A DNA stretch of 64,000 bases from Pseudomonas entomophila (GTDB lineage: Bacteria > Pseudomonadota > Gammaproteobacteria > Pseudomonadales > Pseudomonadaceae): the NCBI RefSeq assembly GCF_013523165.1, contig NZ_JAAMQI010000008.1:124001-188000 (forward strand). The letters run 5' to 3'. Made by a program: the position numbers and the translations under genes. Under the pieces are notes generated by a model that worked only from the letters and a program-made list of their open reading frames with translations, made no database searches and was not told the origin of the DNA. Below are positions 44,683 through 57,784 of the stretch, one piece after another (positions within the stretch are counted from its first letter, which is position 1; every line of letters starts with the position of its first letter).

Positions 44683-46122
44683 ATGGATTATCAGAACCCG
44701 CACTTTTTTGGATACGTGATCGGTTTGGTTCACCTGATGGGCATCGTGGCAGCGGTGCATGCCATGTTCACCGTCCGCACGGCACAAGGCGCGATCGCCT
44801 GGGCCATGTCACTGTTCTTCATCCCCTACCTGACGCTGATTCCCTATCTGGTCTTCGGCTCACGCTCCTTCTACGCCTATATTCTGGCCAGGCGCAAGGC
44901 CAACCAGGAAATGCATGTGGCGATGGCCGGGTTGAATTGGCGAGCCTGGGTCGAACAGGCCCTGAAGGCCAGGCAGTCGGCACCGACCCTGGCCTTGCGG
45001 GCGATGTCAGCTCTGGGGCGCATGCCATGGTTGCCCCACAACGACGTGAAACTGCTGGTCAATGGGCGCGCCACCTTCGATGCGATCTTCGACGCGATCG
45101 AGCGTGCCCAGGAGGTGGTGCTGGTCCAGTTCTTCATCATTCACGACGACGAATTGGGCCAGGCCCTGCAGCAATTGCTGGTACGCAAAGCCCAGGCGGG
45201 CGTCCAGGTGTTCGTGCTGTACGACGGTGTCGGAAGCCACGCGTTACCCAGGCGCTACGTCCAGGTCCTGCGTGAGGCAGGCGTACAGGTTCAAGCCTTC
45301 ACGACACGACGCGGCTGGTTCAACCGGTTCCAGGTCAACTTCCGCAACCACCGCAAGATCGTGGTCGTCGACGGATTGACGGGTTTCGTCGGCGGCCACA
45401 ACGTCGGCGACGAGTACCTCGGCCATCATCGCCCGCTCTCGCCATGGCGAGACACGCACATCCAGATCAGCGGGCCGGTGCTGGCGTGCCTGCAGGAATC
45501 GTTCGCCGAAGACTGGTACTGGGCCACGCGTGCCTTGCCACCTCTGCTCCTGCCAGACACCTACCCAGAGGATGGCATGCTGTGCCAGGTGCTGGTCACG
45601 GGCCCGGCCGACCCGCAGGAGACCTGTTCGCTGTTCTTCCTCGAGGCCATCCATTCGGCCCGTGAGCGCGTGTGGATCACCAGCCCTTACTTCATCCCCG
45701 ACGAGGCCGTCTCGGCAGCCCTGCGCCTGGCCGTGTTGCGCGGCGTCGATGTGCGGCTGCTGATCCCGTCGCGTCCCGATCACCGTGTGGTCTATGCCGC
45801 CTCGAGCCTGTTCGCCTTCGAAGCTGTGCGTGCCGGCGTCAAGGTCTACCGCTACCAGCCAGGGTTCCTGCACCAGAAAGTCGTGCTGGTGGACGATGAG
45901 TTCAGCGCCATCGGCAGCGCCAACCTGGACAATCGCTCGTTCCGCCTCAACTTCGAAATCATGCTGCTGACCGTGGACACAGCCTTTGCCGAACAGGTCG
46001 AAGGCATGCTCACGGCAGATTTCGCGCAGGCCAGGCAGATCACCATCAACGACAGCCGCAACACGCACCGCCTCCAGCGCCTGGGGATGCGCATCGCCCG
46101 GCTGATTTCACCGATCCTGTGA
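44683..46122 (+). CDS. cls: Cardiolipin synthase (ClsA type)
   Basis: A membrane phospholipase-D-family enzyme condensing two phosphatidylglycerols into cardiolipin and glycerol. 479 residues. Two N-terminal transmembrane helices (about 10-60), then two HKD motifs: [10 protein letters not shown] (222-231) and [10 protein letters not shown] (396-405), both complete. ATG 44683 follows AGGATAGGT; the frame is open far upstream without family character. The 3' end overlaps the convergent cfa gene by 15 bases. Confidence 0.94.
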   Translation: MDYQNPHFFGYVIGLVHLMGIVAAVHAMFTVRTAQGAIAWAMSLFFIPYLTLIPYLVFGSRSFYAYILARRKANQEMHVAMAGLNWRAWVEQALKARQSAPTLALRAMSALGRMPWLPHNDVKLLVNGRATFDAIFDAIERAQEVVLVQFFIIHDDELGQALQQLLVRKAQAGVQVFVLYDGVGSHALPRRYVQVLREAGVQVQAFTTRRGWFNRFQVNFRNHRKIVVVDGLTGFVGGHNVGDEYLGHHRPLSPWRDTHIQISGPVLACLQESFAEDWYWATRALPPLLLPDTYPEDGMLCQVLVTGPADPQETCSLFFLEAIHSARERVWITSPYFIPDEAVSAALRLAVLRGVDVRLLIPSRPDHRVVYAASSLFAFEAVRAGVKVYRYQPGFLHQKVVLVDDEFSAIGSANLDNRSFRLNFEIMLLTVDTAFAEQVEGMLTADFAQARQITINDSRNTHRLQRLGMRIARLISPIL

Positions 46123-47307
46123 CGCCTGGCGGTACAGGTCCTCGCGCGTCCAGGGCAGGTCGTGGTGCCCGTCGGTGTAAGGCTTAACCGCGAGGATCTG
46201 GTGCAGGTCGATCCAGCCTCTGGCGAACGCGTAGGCGCAGCCGGCCAGGTACAGGCGCCAGATACGCAAGGTCTTCTCCGACACCTCGGCCGCTGCCCGG
46301 TGCAGCTGACGCTCCAGGCGCTCGCTCCAGTGCCCCAGGGTCTTGGCATAGTGCAGGCGCAGGCTCTCGACGTCCGCCACCTCCAGGCCCGCCTGGCAGA
46401 CGCTCGCGCACATCATCGACAGGTGAGGCAGCTCGCCATGGGGGAACACGTACTGATCGATGAACGCCCCTGCCCCGCGCCCGACAGGACGGCCATCGAC
46501 GTGCTTGGCGGTGATGCCATGGTTCATCACCAGGCCCCCTTCCCGCACGGCGCCGAAGAGAATCCGACAATACAGCGGCAGGTTGGCATGCCCGACGTGC
46601 TCGAACATGCCGACACTCACGACCTTGTCGAAACGGCCATCCTGCGGCAGGTCACGGTAATCCATCTTCTTCAGCTCGACCCGGTCGTCGAGCCCTTCAT
46701 CGCTGACACGCTGCCGGGCAAGCCTGAGCTGCTGCTCGCTCAGGGTGATGCCCATCACCCGGGCGCCATACTCACGTGCCGCAAAACGCGCCAACCCACC
46801 CCAGCCGCAGCCGACGTCCAGCAGGTAGTCGCCGGCGTGCAGCCGCAGCTTGCGGCAGAGGTGGTCGAACTTGTCCTGTTGCGCCGTTTCCAGCGTGGTT
46901 TCCGGTGTCTTGAAGTAGGCGCAGGAGTACACCATGTCCGGGTCTAGCCACAGTTGGTAGAAGGCATTCGACACGTCGTAGTGGTAGGCGATGGCCTGGG
47001 CGTCGGTGTCCTTGTCGTGGGCCGTGCGGGTCGGCCGTGCGTCCTCGTCGTGCAGCAGCGCGGAGCCCAGCTCATCGCAGATACGGATGGCCTGCGTGAT
47101 GTCCCCTTGAAGGTCGAACTCGCCTTCGACGAAGGCCGCGCCCAGTTCGTCCATGCTGGGGTGGTCGAGGTGAGCGATCGAGGCAGGATGCTTGACCAGC
47201 AACGTCACCTGGGGATCGGGGCCCAGGTCGAACTGATTGCCGTCCCACAGTTTCAAACGCAACGGCACCTGCAGGCGTTGCAGTGCCGATGGGAGTTGCG
47301 CACGCAT
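46108..47307 (-). CDS. cfa: Cyclopropane-fatty-acyl-phospholipid synthase family
   Basis: A SAM-dependent enzyme that adds a methylene bridge across double bonds of membrane fatty acids, usually on entry to stationary phase. 399 residues. N-terminal lipid-binding domain (about 1-100), then the methyltransferase with [10 protein letters not shown] (162-171), ISxxH-like [13 protein letters not shown], and [10 protein letters not shown] near 241. It is convergent with cls. Pseudomonas carries more than one paralogue, and which one this is cannot be settled from the sequence. Confidence 0.92.
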   Translation of the reverse strand: MRAQLPSALQRLQVPLRLKLWDGNQFDLGPDPQVTLLVKHPASIAHLDHPSMDELGAAFVEGEFDLQGDITQAIRICDELGSALLHDEDARPTRTAHDKDTDAQAIAYHYDVSNAFYQLWLDPDMVYSCAYFKTPETTLETAQQDKFDHLCRKLRLHAGDYLLDVGCGWGGLARFAAREYGARVMGITLSEQQLRLARQRVSDEGLDDRVELKKMDYRDLPQDGRFDKVVSVGMFEHVGHANLPLYCRILFGAVREGGLVMNHGITAKHVDGRPVGRGAGAFIDQYVFPHGELPHLSMMCASVCQAGLEVADVESLRLHYAKTLGHWSERLERQLHRAAAEVSEKTLRIWRLYLAGCAYAFARGWIDLHQILAVKPYTDGHHDLPWTREDLYRQASQDR

Positions 47308-47398
47308 GGATGACCCCTCCTGACTGGACAGTGGATGCCCATCAAGCGTAGTTCATCTTCGGTTGGTCCTTGCACGTGCGCCATTGGCCGAATGCTCG

Positions 47399-47539
47399 TC
47401 AGCGCTGACTCTTCGCCGTCCGCCGGCACCGTTCCGAACAGTAGCGCACCTCTTCCCAGCAGCGGGCCCATTTCTTTCGCCAGGTGAAGGGCAGCTGGCA
47501 GTGGGCGCAGGTCTTGACCGGTAGCTCGCTCTTTTTCAT
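47399..47539 (-). CDS. DUF2256 zinc-finger-like small protein
   Basis: 46 residues: [20 protein letters not shown] then [20 protein letters not shown]. Four paired cysteines (CAHC near 11-14 and CSERC near 34-38) look like a small zinc-binding module, the DUF2256 pattern. The reading frame ends at a TGA at 47399-47401. It follows the region upstream of cfa on the same strand (91 bases away). Function unknown. Confidence 0.85.
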   Translation of the reverse strand: MKKSELPVKTCAHCQLPFTWRKKWARCWEEVRYCSERCRRTAKSQR

Positions 47540-47848
47540 GCGTTCCCTCTGAACTGGGGTTTCAGCCTTTGAAGCGGCTTGATCATCGTGTCACTCATGG
47601 CTCGGCCACTCTCTCCATGACAAGAGAAAGACCGTTCCAGAGAGACCCTTGATGTAGGGCATCACAGCTGTCGAAACGTCTGCAAAAGGGGTGTGTTGAC
47701 ACGCGTGTCACCTTGCATGACATTGATCATGAGCGCGAAATCAGCTGCCTCCCAACGGCTATAGCTGATGCAGGAACCCCGTCGATGGTTGGGACATCAG
47801 CGTAGGGTGAGACCTCCACACCCCGGCTTGAGGGTGTGTATATGAATA
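47540..47848. other. 309-base intergenic region with structured sequence and no protein gene
   Basis: No reading frame is supported. The region holds a perfect 14-base palindrome TGACACGCGTGTCA (47697-47710), inverted repeats ATCAGCT/AGCTGAT (47740 and 47763), CCCAAC/GTTGGG (47751 and 47788) and CACACCC/GGGTGTG (47817 and 47832), and ends near a plus-strand terminator. Confidence 0.7.
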
Positions 47849-47897
47849 TCAAGCACCTATTTCCAAAGGGCAGCTCTCTTGAGACGCCCTTTTTTCT
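47724..47897 (+). ncRNA. Candidate small RNA with its own terminator
   Basis: A perfect -35 TTGACA (47696-47701) is followed 17 bases later by a weak -10-like GACATT. The next 170 bases contain nested inverted repeats and end in a strong plus-strand terminator at 47865-47896. No protein gene lies on this strand. The 3' part is antisense to the last 49 bases of the PBECR-like gene. The promoter is the weakest part of the case. Confidence 0.35.
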
Positions 47898-48373
47898 TGC
47901 TCAGATAAAAATGAGTAGCGCTTGTAAAGCATCCTGCCGTGACGATGCTTATTCAGTGATTTGGCGTCAGTGTGCATGAAGTTCCAAAGCATTTTCCCAT
48001 CGATGGTCACTACACTCACCAGCATTTGGCGTTTTGACTCGTAGGCACCGATGAACGCCAGGCGGTCTGTGCCATCGGTGAACGCCACTTCCCAGACCTC
48101 AAATGGACCTGTCAACGTATCCAGAGCCAAGCGCACATAACGCTCTCGGGCGTCCATCCGCTTCTCTACGATGTGGTAGATGCTATGCCGCTCCAGACGC
48201 ACCTCTCCCATAGGCGTGGCTACGGCCAAGGCTGTGATGGCTGGATCGATGAAGCCAAGGTGGTGAGCTGTAACGTCAATGGCCTCTTCATGCGAGGAAG
48301 CTGCTACAACCTCCATTAGAGAAGCACTGCGTAGCTCTCGATCCAAAGAGCGCAGGTGTCCACTGAGGTGCAT
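47849..48373 (-). CDS. PBECR-like nuclease domain protein, accessory
   Basis: 174 residues. The central and C-terminal parts resemble the phage-associated PBECR2 nuclease fold (barnase/EndoU/colicin E5-D/RelE group): a His-containing start (HIVEKRMDARERYVRLALDT, His67, Arg78), DTLTGPFEVW (85-94), the WNFMHTDA strand (130-137) and HRHGRMLYKRY (143-152). Such domains cap phage head or toxin proteins and cut RNA. There is no clear ribosome site, so it could be a domain cut from a larger gene. Composition is clearly lower in GC than its neighbours. The domain call is by eye. Confidence 0.55.
   Translation of the reverse strand: MHLSGHLRSLDRELRSASLMEVVAASSHEEAIDVTAHHLGFIDPAITALAVATPMGEVRLERHSIYHIVEKRMDARERYVRLALDTLTGPFEVWEVAFTDGTDRLAFIGAYESKRQMLVSVVTIDGKMLWNFMHTDAKSLNKHRHGRMLYKRYSFLSEQEKRASQESCPLEIGA
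47865..47896 (+). terminator. Intrinsic terminator, plus strand, inside the 3' end of the PBECR-like gene
   Basis: AAAGGGC (47865-47871) pairs with GCCCTTT (47886-47892), with an inner CTC/GAG stem and a tight loop, followed by six T (47890-47895). The T tract is on the plus strand only. Confidence 0.8.
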
Positions 48374-48483
48374 GTCATGCGTGATGCGCTAAGCAAGCGA
48401 TTCATTGGTTGAACCTGAGAAGACAAGAACAGACGTTGAAGCAGGGTTGCGGTGGGTACGACAACTGAGCGAGAGCACGTGAC

Positions 48484-48515
48484 GAAGAAAGGAGCCGGTT
48501 ACGGCTCTTTTCTTC
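48484..48515 (-). terminator. Hairpin terminator downstream of glmS
   Basis: A 14-base arm GAAGAAAGGAGCCG (48484-48497) pairs with CGGCTCTTTTCTTC (48502-48515) with one mismatch around a four-base loop. On the glmS strand the 3' arm carries CTCCTTTCTTC. It starts 58 bases after the glmS stop. Confidence 0.65.
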
Positions 48516-48572
48516 ACCGACGGCTTTGCTACAGCGCGGCCGCTTTGATTTCCAGGTGTCGTTGCCTACCTG

Positions 48573-50408
<1,836 letters not shown>

Positions 50409-50420
50409 GGCAGGGGGCTC

Positions 50421-51188
50421 CTAGCTGAGAGCGGCGCAGATCAGGTTTACGCCGTGGGCTTGAATTTGCTCGCGTGCCTCGAGGGGCAGGCGGTCATCGG
50501 TAATCAGGGTAGTGACGTGGTTCCAGGGCAGCTCGAGGTTGGGGATCTTGCGCCCGACCTTGTCGGACTCGACCATCACGATCACCTCACGGGCCACCTC
50601 GGCCATGACTCGGCTCAGGCCGAGCAGCTCGTTGAAGGTGGTGGTGCCACGGGTCAGGTCGATTCCGTCGGCGCCGATGAACAGCTGGTCGAAGTCATAG
50701 GAACGCAGCACCTGTTCAGCCACCTGGCCCTGGAAGGACTCGGAGTGCGGGTCCCAGGTGCCACCGGTCATCAACAGCACGGGTTCATGCTCGAGGTCAC
50801 TGATGGCCTGGGCGACGGTCAGGGAATTGGTCATGACCACCAGGCCAGGCTGACGGCCCAGCTCAGGGATCATCGAGGCCGTGGTGCTGCCGCTGTCGAT
50901 GATGATCCGCGCGTGTTCGCGGATGCGTTTGACCGCAGCGCGGGCGATGGCCTGCTTGTAGAGCGAGACCGGCTGCACGACGTCGGCCAGCAATTCCTGA
51001 GGCATGGTGATCGCACCCCCGTAACGGCGCAGCAGCAGACCATTGGCTTCGAGCGCAGCCAGATCCTTGCGGATGGTGACTTCCGAGGTTTCGAAGCGTT
51101 TGGCCAGGGTGTCCACGCTCACTTCACCCAGCTCGTTGAGCATGGCAAGGATATTATGACGACGCTGGGGGGTATTACGTTTCGACAT
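50421..51188 (-). CDS. glmR: DeoR-type regulator GlmR
   Basis: 255 residues. The N-terminal DeoR helix-turn-helix (VSVDTLAKRFETSEVTIRKD, about 23-42) is followed by a DeoRC sugar-phosphate-sensing domain with DSGSTTASMI near 98. In Pseudomonas GlmR controls glmS and is regulated by amino-sugar phosphates. It lies immediately upstream of glmS and has a perfect palindrome just before its start, pointing to autorepression. It is not the unrelated GlmR/YvcK protein of Bacillus. Confidence 0.9.
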   Translation of the reverse strand: MSKRNTPQRRHNILAMLNELGEVSVDTLAKRFETSEVTIRKDLAALEANGLLLRRYGGAITMPQELLADVVQPVSLYKQAIARAAVKRIREHARIIIDSGSTTASMIPELGRQPGLVVMTNSLTVAQAISDLEHEPVLLMTGGTWDPHSESFQGQVAEQVLRSYDFDQLFIGADGIDLTRGTTTFNELLGLSRVMAEVAREVIVMVESDKVGRKIPNLELPWNHVTTLITDDRLPLEAREQIQAHGVNLICAALS

Positions 51189-51199
51189 GATGCTTTAAG

Positions 51200-51212
51200 T
51201 TTCGATTCGAAA
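51200..51212. promoter_or_regulatory. Palindromic GlmR operator candidate
   Basis: TTTCGATTCGAAA is a perfect 13-base palindrome of the TTTCG...CGAAA form used by DeoR-family repressors. It lies 12 bases before the glmR start codon, in the position for a repressor blocking its own translation or transcription start. Confidence 0.65.
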
Positions 51213-51267
51213 GATAAGTGGTGCAATCAAAGCTTAAATTGGCGAGAACGTCAAGGGAGGTCGAGAA

Positions 51268-51342
51268 ATGAAGGGTTGTAAAAGACACCTTGGCGCGTTT
51301 TACGGACACGACGAGGAACAAGACCTGGCGGGCTGGGGATAA
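51268..51342 (+). CDS. Possible 24-residue small ORF (low confidence)
   Basis: ATG 51268 preceded by GGGAGG at about seven bases, and ended by TAA at 51340. It would encode MKGCKRHLGAFYGHDEEQDL and four more residues. It lies in the otherwise empty 219-base gap between divergent glmR and the end of glmU. Nothing supports expression beyond the ribosome site. Confidence 0.2.
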   Translation: MKGCKRHLGAFYGHDEEQDLAGWG

Positions 51343-51369
51343 ATAGAGCAGAAAGGTCAGCCAGAATGC

Positions 51370-51390
51370 GGTGCCGGACATCCCGGCACC
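51370..51390 (-). terminator. Hairpin downstream of glmU
   Basis: GGTGCCGG and CCGGCACC pair perfectly over eight bases with a five-base loop, 18 bases after the glmU stop. There is no T tract, so it is a possible factor-assisted or weak terminator. Confidence 0.45.
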
Positions 51391-51407
51391 TGCACGCTGT
51401 GGATAAG

Positions 51408-52775
51408 TCAGCCCTTGGGCTGCTTCGTGGGACGCGTCCAGCCGTCGATGTTGCGCTGGCGTGCACGTGCCACGGCCAGTTCACCTGCCGCGACATCGTT
51501 CGTGATGGTGGAACCTGCCGCCGTGGTTGCGCCCGATTGGATATCCACAGGCGCCACCAAGGCATTGTTCGAGCCGATGAACACGTCCTCACCCAAGACC
51601 GTCTGGTGCTTGTTGGCACCATCGTAGTTACAGGTGATAGTGCCTGCGCCGATATTGCTGCGTGCACCAATCTGGGCGTCGCCCAGGTAGGTCAGGTGAC
51701 CGGCCTTGGCCCCCTCGCCCAGGTGTGCGTTCTTCAGTTCGACGAAGTTACCCACATGCGCTCGGGCACTCAGGACGCTGCCTGGACGCAACCGTGCGAA
51801 AGGTCCGACATCGCTGGCTTCGCCCAATATGGCGCCGTCAAGATGGCTATTGGCCTTGACCACGGCATTCCTGCCCACGGTGCTGTCCTTGATGACGCAG
51901 TTGGGACCGATCTGCGCGCCCTCCTCCAGCACCACCTTGCCTTCGAGAATCACGTTGACGTCGATCAGGACATCACGACCGACGGTGACCTCGCCGCGTA
52001 CATCCAGACGCGACGGATCGCGCAAGGTCACGCCTTCGGCCATCAGGCGACGCGCCTCACGCAGTTGGTAGTGACGCTCGAGCTCGGCCAACTGTCGGCG
52101 GTCGTTGGCGCCCTGCACTTCCATGGCGTCCAAGGGTTGCTCGGTGGCGACCACCAGGCCATCGGCGACGGCCATGGCGATCACGTCGGTCAGGTAGTAC
52201 TCACCTTGCGCATTGTCGTTGGACAGACGTCCCAGCCATTCGGCCAGGCGATTGGCCGGTACGGCGAGAATACCGGTGTTGCCTTCCTTGATCGCCCGCT
52301 GCGCTTCGCTGGCGTCTTTCTGTTCGACGATCGCGGTCACCTGGCCAGCGTCGTCCCGCACGATGCGGCCGTAACCGGTCGGGTCTTGCAGGGTGACCGT
52401 CAACAGGCCCAGTTGCCGCTCGCTGACGAGGGCGAGCAGTCGCTCGATGGTCTTCACGTCGATGAGCGGGACATCGCCATAGAGGATCAGGACGGTATCG
52501 GCGGTCACGGCAGGCACGGCCTGAGCGACGGCATGTCCGGTGCCCAACTGCTTGTCCTGCAGCACGAAGTTCAGGTCATCGGCGGCCAGCCGTTCGCGTA
52601 CCTGCTCGGCACCGTGGCCGATCACCACGTGGATACCGTGCGGTTTGAGCTGACGCGCGCTGTGGATAACATGCCCGAGCATGGAGTTGCCGGCCACTGG
52701 GTGAAGCACCTTCGGCAGGGCCGAGCGCATGCGAGTGCCCTGGCCTGCGGCGAGAATTACGATATCGAGTGACAT
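51408..52775 (-). CDS. glmU: Bifunctional UDP-GlcNAc pyrophosphorylase / GlcN-1-P acetyltransferase
   Basis: Converts glucosamine-1-phosphate to UDP-GlcNAc. 455 residues, normal. The N-terminal half is a nucleotidyltransferase with LAAGQGTRM (8-16) and [10 protein letters not shown] near 74; the C-terminal half is a left-handed beta-helix acetyltransferase of hexapeptide repeats ([20 protein letters not shown], about 265 onward). It lies beyond the atpC terminator on the same strand. Two DnaA boxes lie in or near it (51398 and 52661). Confidence 0.96.
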   Translation of the reverse strand: MSLDIVILAAGQGTRMRSALPKVLHPVAGNSMLGHVIHSARQLKPHGIHVVIGHGAEQVRERLAADDLNFVLQDKQLGTGHAVAQAVPAVTADTVLILYGDVPLIDVKTIERLLALVSERQLGLLTVTLQDPTGYGRIVRDDAGQVTAIVEQKDASEAQRAIKEGNTGILAVPANRLAEWLGRLSNDNAQGEYYLTDVIAMAVADGLVVATEQPLDAMEVQGANDRRQLAELERHYQLREARRLMAEGVTLRDPSRLDVRGEVTVGRDVLIDVNVILEGKVVLEEGAQIGPNCVIKDSTVGRNAVVKANSHLDGAILGEASDVGPFARLRPGSVLSARAHVGNFVELKNAHLGEGAKAGHLTYLGDAQIGARSNIGAGTITCNYDGANKHQTVLGEDVFIGSNNALVAPVDIQSGATTAAGSTITNDVAAGELAVARARQRNIDGWTRPTKQPKG

Positions 52776-52830
52776 TGACTGGCTACCAATCCTGGGCGGT
52801 CAGCAGTGACCGGGTATGAATGACGGGAAA

Positions 52831-52858
52831 AGAAAAAGGGTAGCCGATGGCTACCCTT
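52831..52858 (-). terminator. Intrinsic terminator of the atp operon
   Basis: On the minus strand AAGGGTAGCC-atc-GGCTACCCTT is followed by TTTCTTTT. It begins 28 bases after the atpC stop and before glmU. Confidence 0.93.
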
Positions 52859-52886
52859 GTTCTCAATCCTCAGAAAGCAGGTGGTC

Positions 52887-53312
52887 TCAACCACCGAACT
52901 TCTTGCGGATCTGCTGGACGGTGCGCAGCTGGGCTGCAGCCTCGGCCAGACGTGCGGCGGCGGCGCCGTAATCGAAGTCCGCGCCTTTTTCGTTCAAAGC
53001 CTGCTCGGCAGCTTTGACCGCTTCCTGAGCCGATGCCTCGTCCAGGTCTGCAGCACGTTGCACGGTATCGGCAAGCACCTTGACCATGTTCGGCTGCACT
53101 TCGAGGAAGCCACCGGAGATGTAGAACACCTCGCGCTCGCCACCCTGCTTGGTCAACGTGATCGGACCCGGCTTCAGATTGGTGATGAGCGGGGCGTGGC
53201 CTGGAGCGATACCAAGATCACCCAGGTTGCCGTGCGCAATCACCATCTCGACCAGACCGGAGAAAATTTCCCCTTCCGCGCTGACGATATCGCAATGGAC
53301 TGTCATAGCCAT
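52887..53312 (-). CDS. atpC: F1F0 ATP synthase epsilon subunit
   Basis: The rotor-stalk subunit that couples F0 rotation to F1 and can inhibit hydrolysis. 141 residues: N-terminal beta-sandwich with [14 protein letters not shown] and [10 protein letters not shown] (about 35-44), C-terminal helical pair with Ala/Glu-rich sequence. Last gene of the operon; 44 bases after atpD. Confidence 0.95.
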   Translation of the reverse strand: MAMTVHCDIVSAEGEIFSGLVEMVIAHGNLGDLGIAPGHAPLITNLKPGPITLTKQGGEREVFYISGGFLEVQPNMVKVLADTVQRAADLDEASAQEAVKAAEQALNEKGADFDYGAAAARLAEAAAQLRTVQQIRKKFGG

Positions 53313-53356
53313 CTGCTTGCCTCAACCTGATTAGCGCCCCTTTCGGGGCGCCGGGA

Positions 53357-54760
<1,404 letters not shown>

Positions 54761-55621
54761 TTAAACCGCGGCAGCGCCGCCGACGATTTCCGAGATCTCC
54801 TGGGTGATCGCAGCCTGACGCGCCTTGTTGTAGATCAGCTGGAGGTCGCTGATCAGGTCACCGGCGTTGTCTGTGGCGTTCTTCATGGCGATCATCCGGG
54901 CAGCCTGTTCGGCCGCATTGTTCTCGACCACCGCCTGGTACACCTGCGACTCCACGTAGCGCACCATCAAGCCGTCCAGCAGCTCCTTGGCGTCGGGTTC
55001 GTACAGGTAATCCCAGTGGTGCTTGAGTTCTTGATCCGGGGTTGCCACCAACGGTACCAATTGCTCGACCGTCGGCTGTTGCGTCATGGTGTTGATGAAC
55101 TTGTTCGACACCACGGAGAGGCGATCGATACGGCCTTCGAGGTAGGCATCCAGCATGACCTTGACGCTGCCGATCAGATCGTTGATCGACGGTTCTTCGC
55201 CCAGGTGGCTGATCGCAGCTACCACGTTGCCACCAAAGCTGCGGAAGAAAGCCGCACCCTTGCTACCGATCACGCACAGGTCGATTTCGACGCCCTGCCC
55301 GCGGTTGGCGTTCATGTCCTTGACCAGGGCCTTGAACAGGTTGGTGTTCAAGCCACCGCACAGACCACGGTCACTGCTCACCACGACATAACCGACGCGC
55401 TTGACTTCACGCTCGTTCATGAAAGGGTGGCGGTATTCCGGGTTGGCGTTGGCCAGATGACCGATCACCTGGCGGATACGCTCCGCGTAAGGGCGGCTGG
55501 CAGCCATGCGCAGTTGTGCCTTGCGCATTTTGCTGACCGCCACTTTCTCCATGGCGCTGGTAATTTTTTGCGTGCTTTTGATGCTCGCAATCTTACTGCG
55601 AATCTCTTTTGCGCCTGCCAT
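54761..55621 (-). CDS. atpG: F1F0 ATP synthase gamma subunit
   Basis: The central shaft turning inside the alpha-beta hexamer. 286 residues. N-terminal helix [20 protein letters not shown] and C-terminal helix [20 protein letters not shown] form the coiled-coil shaft; [15 protein letters not shown] near 85-98 is the conserved Rossmann-like motif. 48 bases after atpA. Confidence 0.97.
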   Translation of the reverse strand: MAGAKEIRSKIASIKSTQKITSAMEKVAVSKMRKAQLRMAASRPYAERIRQVIGHLANANPEYRHPFMNEREVKRVGYVVVSSDRGLCGGLNTNLFKALVKDMNANRGQGVEIDLCVIGSKGAAFFRSFGGNVVAAISHLGEEPSINDLIGSVKVMLDAYLEGRIDRLSVVSNKFINTMTQQPTVEQLVPLVATPDQELKHHWDYLYEPDAKELLDGLMVRYVESQVYQAVVENNAAEQAARMIAMKNATDNAGDLISDLQLIYNKARQAAITQEISEIVGGAAAV

Positions 55622-55669
55622 GTATCACCTATCAGGTTAGCAAGCGGGGGCACAGGCCCCCGCTGCGGC

Positions 55670-57214
55670 TTACCAGGTCTGGGTGGCCTTGAACTTCTCG
55701 ATACCGGCTTTCATGCCAGCGTCGATTTCGTCGTTGAAGTCACCTTTCACGTTGATCCTGGCCATGAGGTCGGCGTGATCGCGGTTGAAGTAGGCGATCA
55801 GCGCTTGTTCGAAGCTACCGATCTTGGCGATTTCGACGTCGGTCAGGAAGCCACGCTCAGCGGCGTACAGCGACAGAGCCATGTCCGCGATGGACATCGG
55901 CGCGTACTGCTTCTGCTTCATCAGCTCGGTGACGCGCTGACCATGCTCCAGCTGCTTGCGGGTCGCTTCGTCCAGGTCCGAGGCGAACTGGGCGAAGGCC
56001 GCCAGTTCACGGTACTGGGCCAGCGCGGTACGAATACCACCGGACAGCTTCTTGATGATCTTGGTCTGAGCGGCACCACCTACGCGGGATACCGACACAC
56101 CGGCGTTCACTGCAGGGCGGATGCCCGAGTTGAACATGGCCGATTCCAGGAAGATCTGACCGTCGGTGATCGAGATCACGTTGGTCGGAACGAACGCGGA
56201 AACGTCGCCAGCCTGGGTTTCGATGATCGGCAGCGCGGTCAGCGAGCCGGTCTTGCCGGTCACGGCACCGTTGGTGAACTTCTCGACGTATTCTTCGGAA
56301 ACGCGCGATGCACGCTCCAGCAGACGGGAGTGGAGATAGAACACGTCACCTGGGTATGCCTCACGTCCTGGTGGACGGCGCAGCAGCAGGGAGATCTGAC
56401 GGTAGGCCACGGCCTGCTTGGACAGGTCATCGTAGACGATCAGCGCGTCTTCGCCGCGGTCACGGAAGAACTCGCCCATGGTGCAGCCGGCGTAAGGCGC
56501 CAGGAACTGCAGTGCGGCGGATTCGGATGCGCTGGCAGCCACGATGATGGTGTTGGCCAGGGCGCCGTTCTCTTCCAGCTTGCGGACGACGTTGGCGATG
56601 GTCGACTGCTTCTGGCCGACGGCCACGTAGACGCAGAAGATGCCGCTGTCACGCTGGTTGATGATGGCATCGACCGCCATCGCGGTCTTGCCGATCTGAC
56701 GGTCACCGATGATCAGCTCGCGCTGACCACGGCCGACCGGGATCATGGCATCGACAGCCTTGTAGCCGGTCTGGACCGGCTGGTCCACCGACTTACGCCA
56801 GATCACGCCAGGCGCGACTTTCTCGACGGCGTCGGTCTCGGTGTTGTTCAGCGGACCTTTGCCATCGATCGGGTTACCCAGGGCGTCGACGACGCGACCC
56901 AGCAGTTCCTTACCAACCGGAACTTCCAGGATGCGGCCGGTGCACTTGGCACTCATGCCCTCGGCGAGAGAGGTGTACGCGCCCAGTACGACCGCACCTA
57001 CGGAGTCTTGCTCCAGGTTCAGGGCCATACCGTACACGCCGCCCGGGAACTCGATCATTTCGCCGTACATGACGTCGGCCAGACCGTGGATCCGCACGAT
57101 ACCGTCGGAAACGCTGACGACGGTACCTTCGTTACGGGCTTGGGAGCTCACATCGAGTTTCTCGATGCGGCCCTTGATGATTTCACTAATTTCGGAAGGA
57201 TTGAGTTGCTGCAT
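55670..57214 (-). CDS. atpA: F1F0 ATP synthase alpha subunit
   Basis: The regulatory, nucleotide-binding F1 subunit. 514 residues. Walker A GDRQIGKT (170-177), the [20 protein letters not shown] signature near 280, and the arginine-finger SRVGGAAQ near 374 are present. 21 bases after atpH. Confidence 0.98.
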   Translation of the reverse strand: MQQLNPSEISEIIKGRIEKLDVSSQARNEGTVVSVSDGIVRIHGLADVMYGEMIEFPGGVYGMALNLEQDSVGAVVLGAYTSLAEGMSAKCTGRILEVPVGKELLGRVVDALGNPIDGKGPLNNTETDAVEKVAPGVIWRKSVDQPVQTGYKAVDAMIPVGRGQRELIIGDRQIGKTAMAVDAIINQRDSGIFCVYVAVGQKQSTIANVVRKLEENGALANTIIVAASASESAALQFLAPYAGCTMGEFFRDRGEDALIVYDDLSKQAVAYRQISLLLRRPPGREAYPGDVFYLHSRLLERASRVSEEYVEKFTNGAVTGKTGSLTALPIIETQAGDVSAFVPTNVISITDGQIFLESAMFNSGIRPAVNAGVSVSRVGGAAQTKIIKKLSGGIRTALAQYRELAAFAQFASDLDEATRKQLEHGQRVTELMKQKQYAPMSIADMALSLYAAERGFLTDVEIAKIGSFEQALIAYFNRDHADLMARINVKGDFNDEIDAGMKAGIEKFKATQTW

Positions 57215-57235
57215 TGCTCTGCTGCCCCTTCAAAC

Positions 57236-57772
57236 TCAAGATTTCAATGCTTCGGCCAGTTTCGCGATCTTGCCGCGAACAGAGCCATCGATTACCAGGT
57301 CGCCGGCGCGGATGACGACGCCACCGATCAGGCTGGCATCCTCCGACGCGTGCAGGCGCACTTCCTGGCCTAGCCGTGCACTGAGAACCTTGGCGAGTTT
57401 GTCTTGCTGTTCTTGGTTCAATGCAAATGCACTGGTGACGTCCACATCCACGGATCGCTCCTGCTCGGCCTTGTACAGCTCGAACAGTTCGGCAATCTCC
57501 GGCAACAGCAGGAGACGGTCGTTTTCCGCGGCAACGTGAATGAAATTACGTGCCTCTGCATCAAACTTGTCACCGCACACGTCAATGAACGTGGCGGCCT
57601 TTTCTGCGCTCGTCAGTCGCGGGGCCTTGAGCAGGCGCTGCATGGTGTCGTCTTCCGACACCGCAGCAGCCAGGCCGAGCATGGCTGACCAATTGGCCAG
57701 TTGCTGATGGGCCTGGGCGTGCTCGAAGGCAGCCTTAGCGTAAGGTCGGGCCAACGTGGTCAGTTCTGCCAT
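57236..57772 (-). CDS. atpH: F1F0 ATP synthase delta subunit
   Basis: Joins F1 to the peripheral stalk. 178 residues, typical. N-terminal six-helix domain starts [15 protein letters not shown], the C-terminal part has [19 protein letters not shown]. 12 bases after atpF. Confidence 0.96.
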   Translation of the reverse strand: MAELTTLARPYAKAAFEHAQAHQQLANWSAMLGLAAAVSEDDTMQRLLKAPRLTSAEKAATFIDVCGDKFDAEARNFIHVAAENDRLLLLPEIAELFELYKAEQERSVDVDVTSAFALNQEQQDKLAKVLSARLGQEVRLHASEDASLIGGVVIRAGDLVIDGSVRGKIAKLAEALKS

Positions 57773-57784
57773 GATCGCCCTCGC

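Noticed and set aside
48484..48572. Tn7 or Tn7-like element ends downstream of glmS
   Set aside because: I looked for the characteristic TGTGGGCGG-type ends and for tns genes in the window and found none; only the target site remains.
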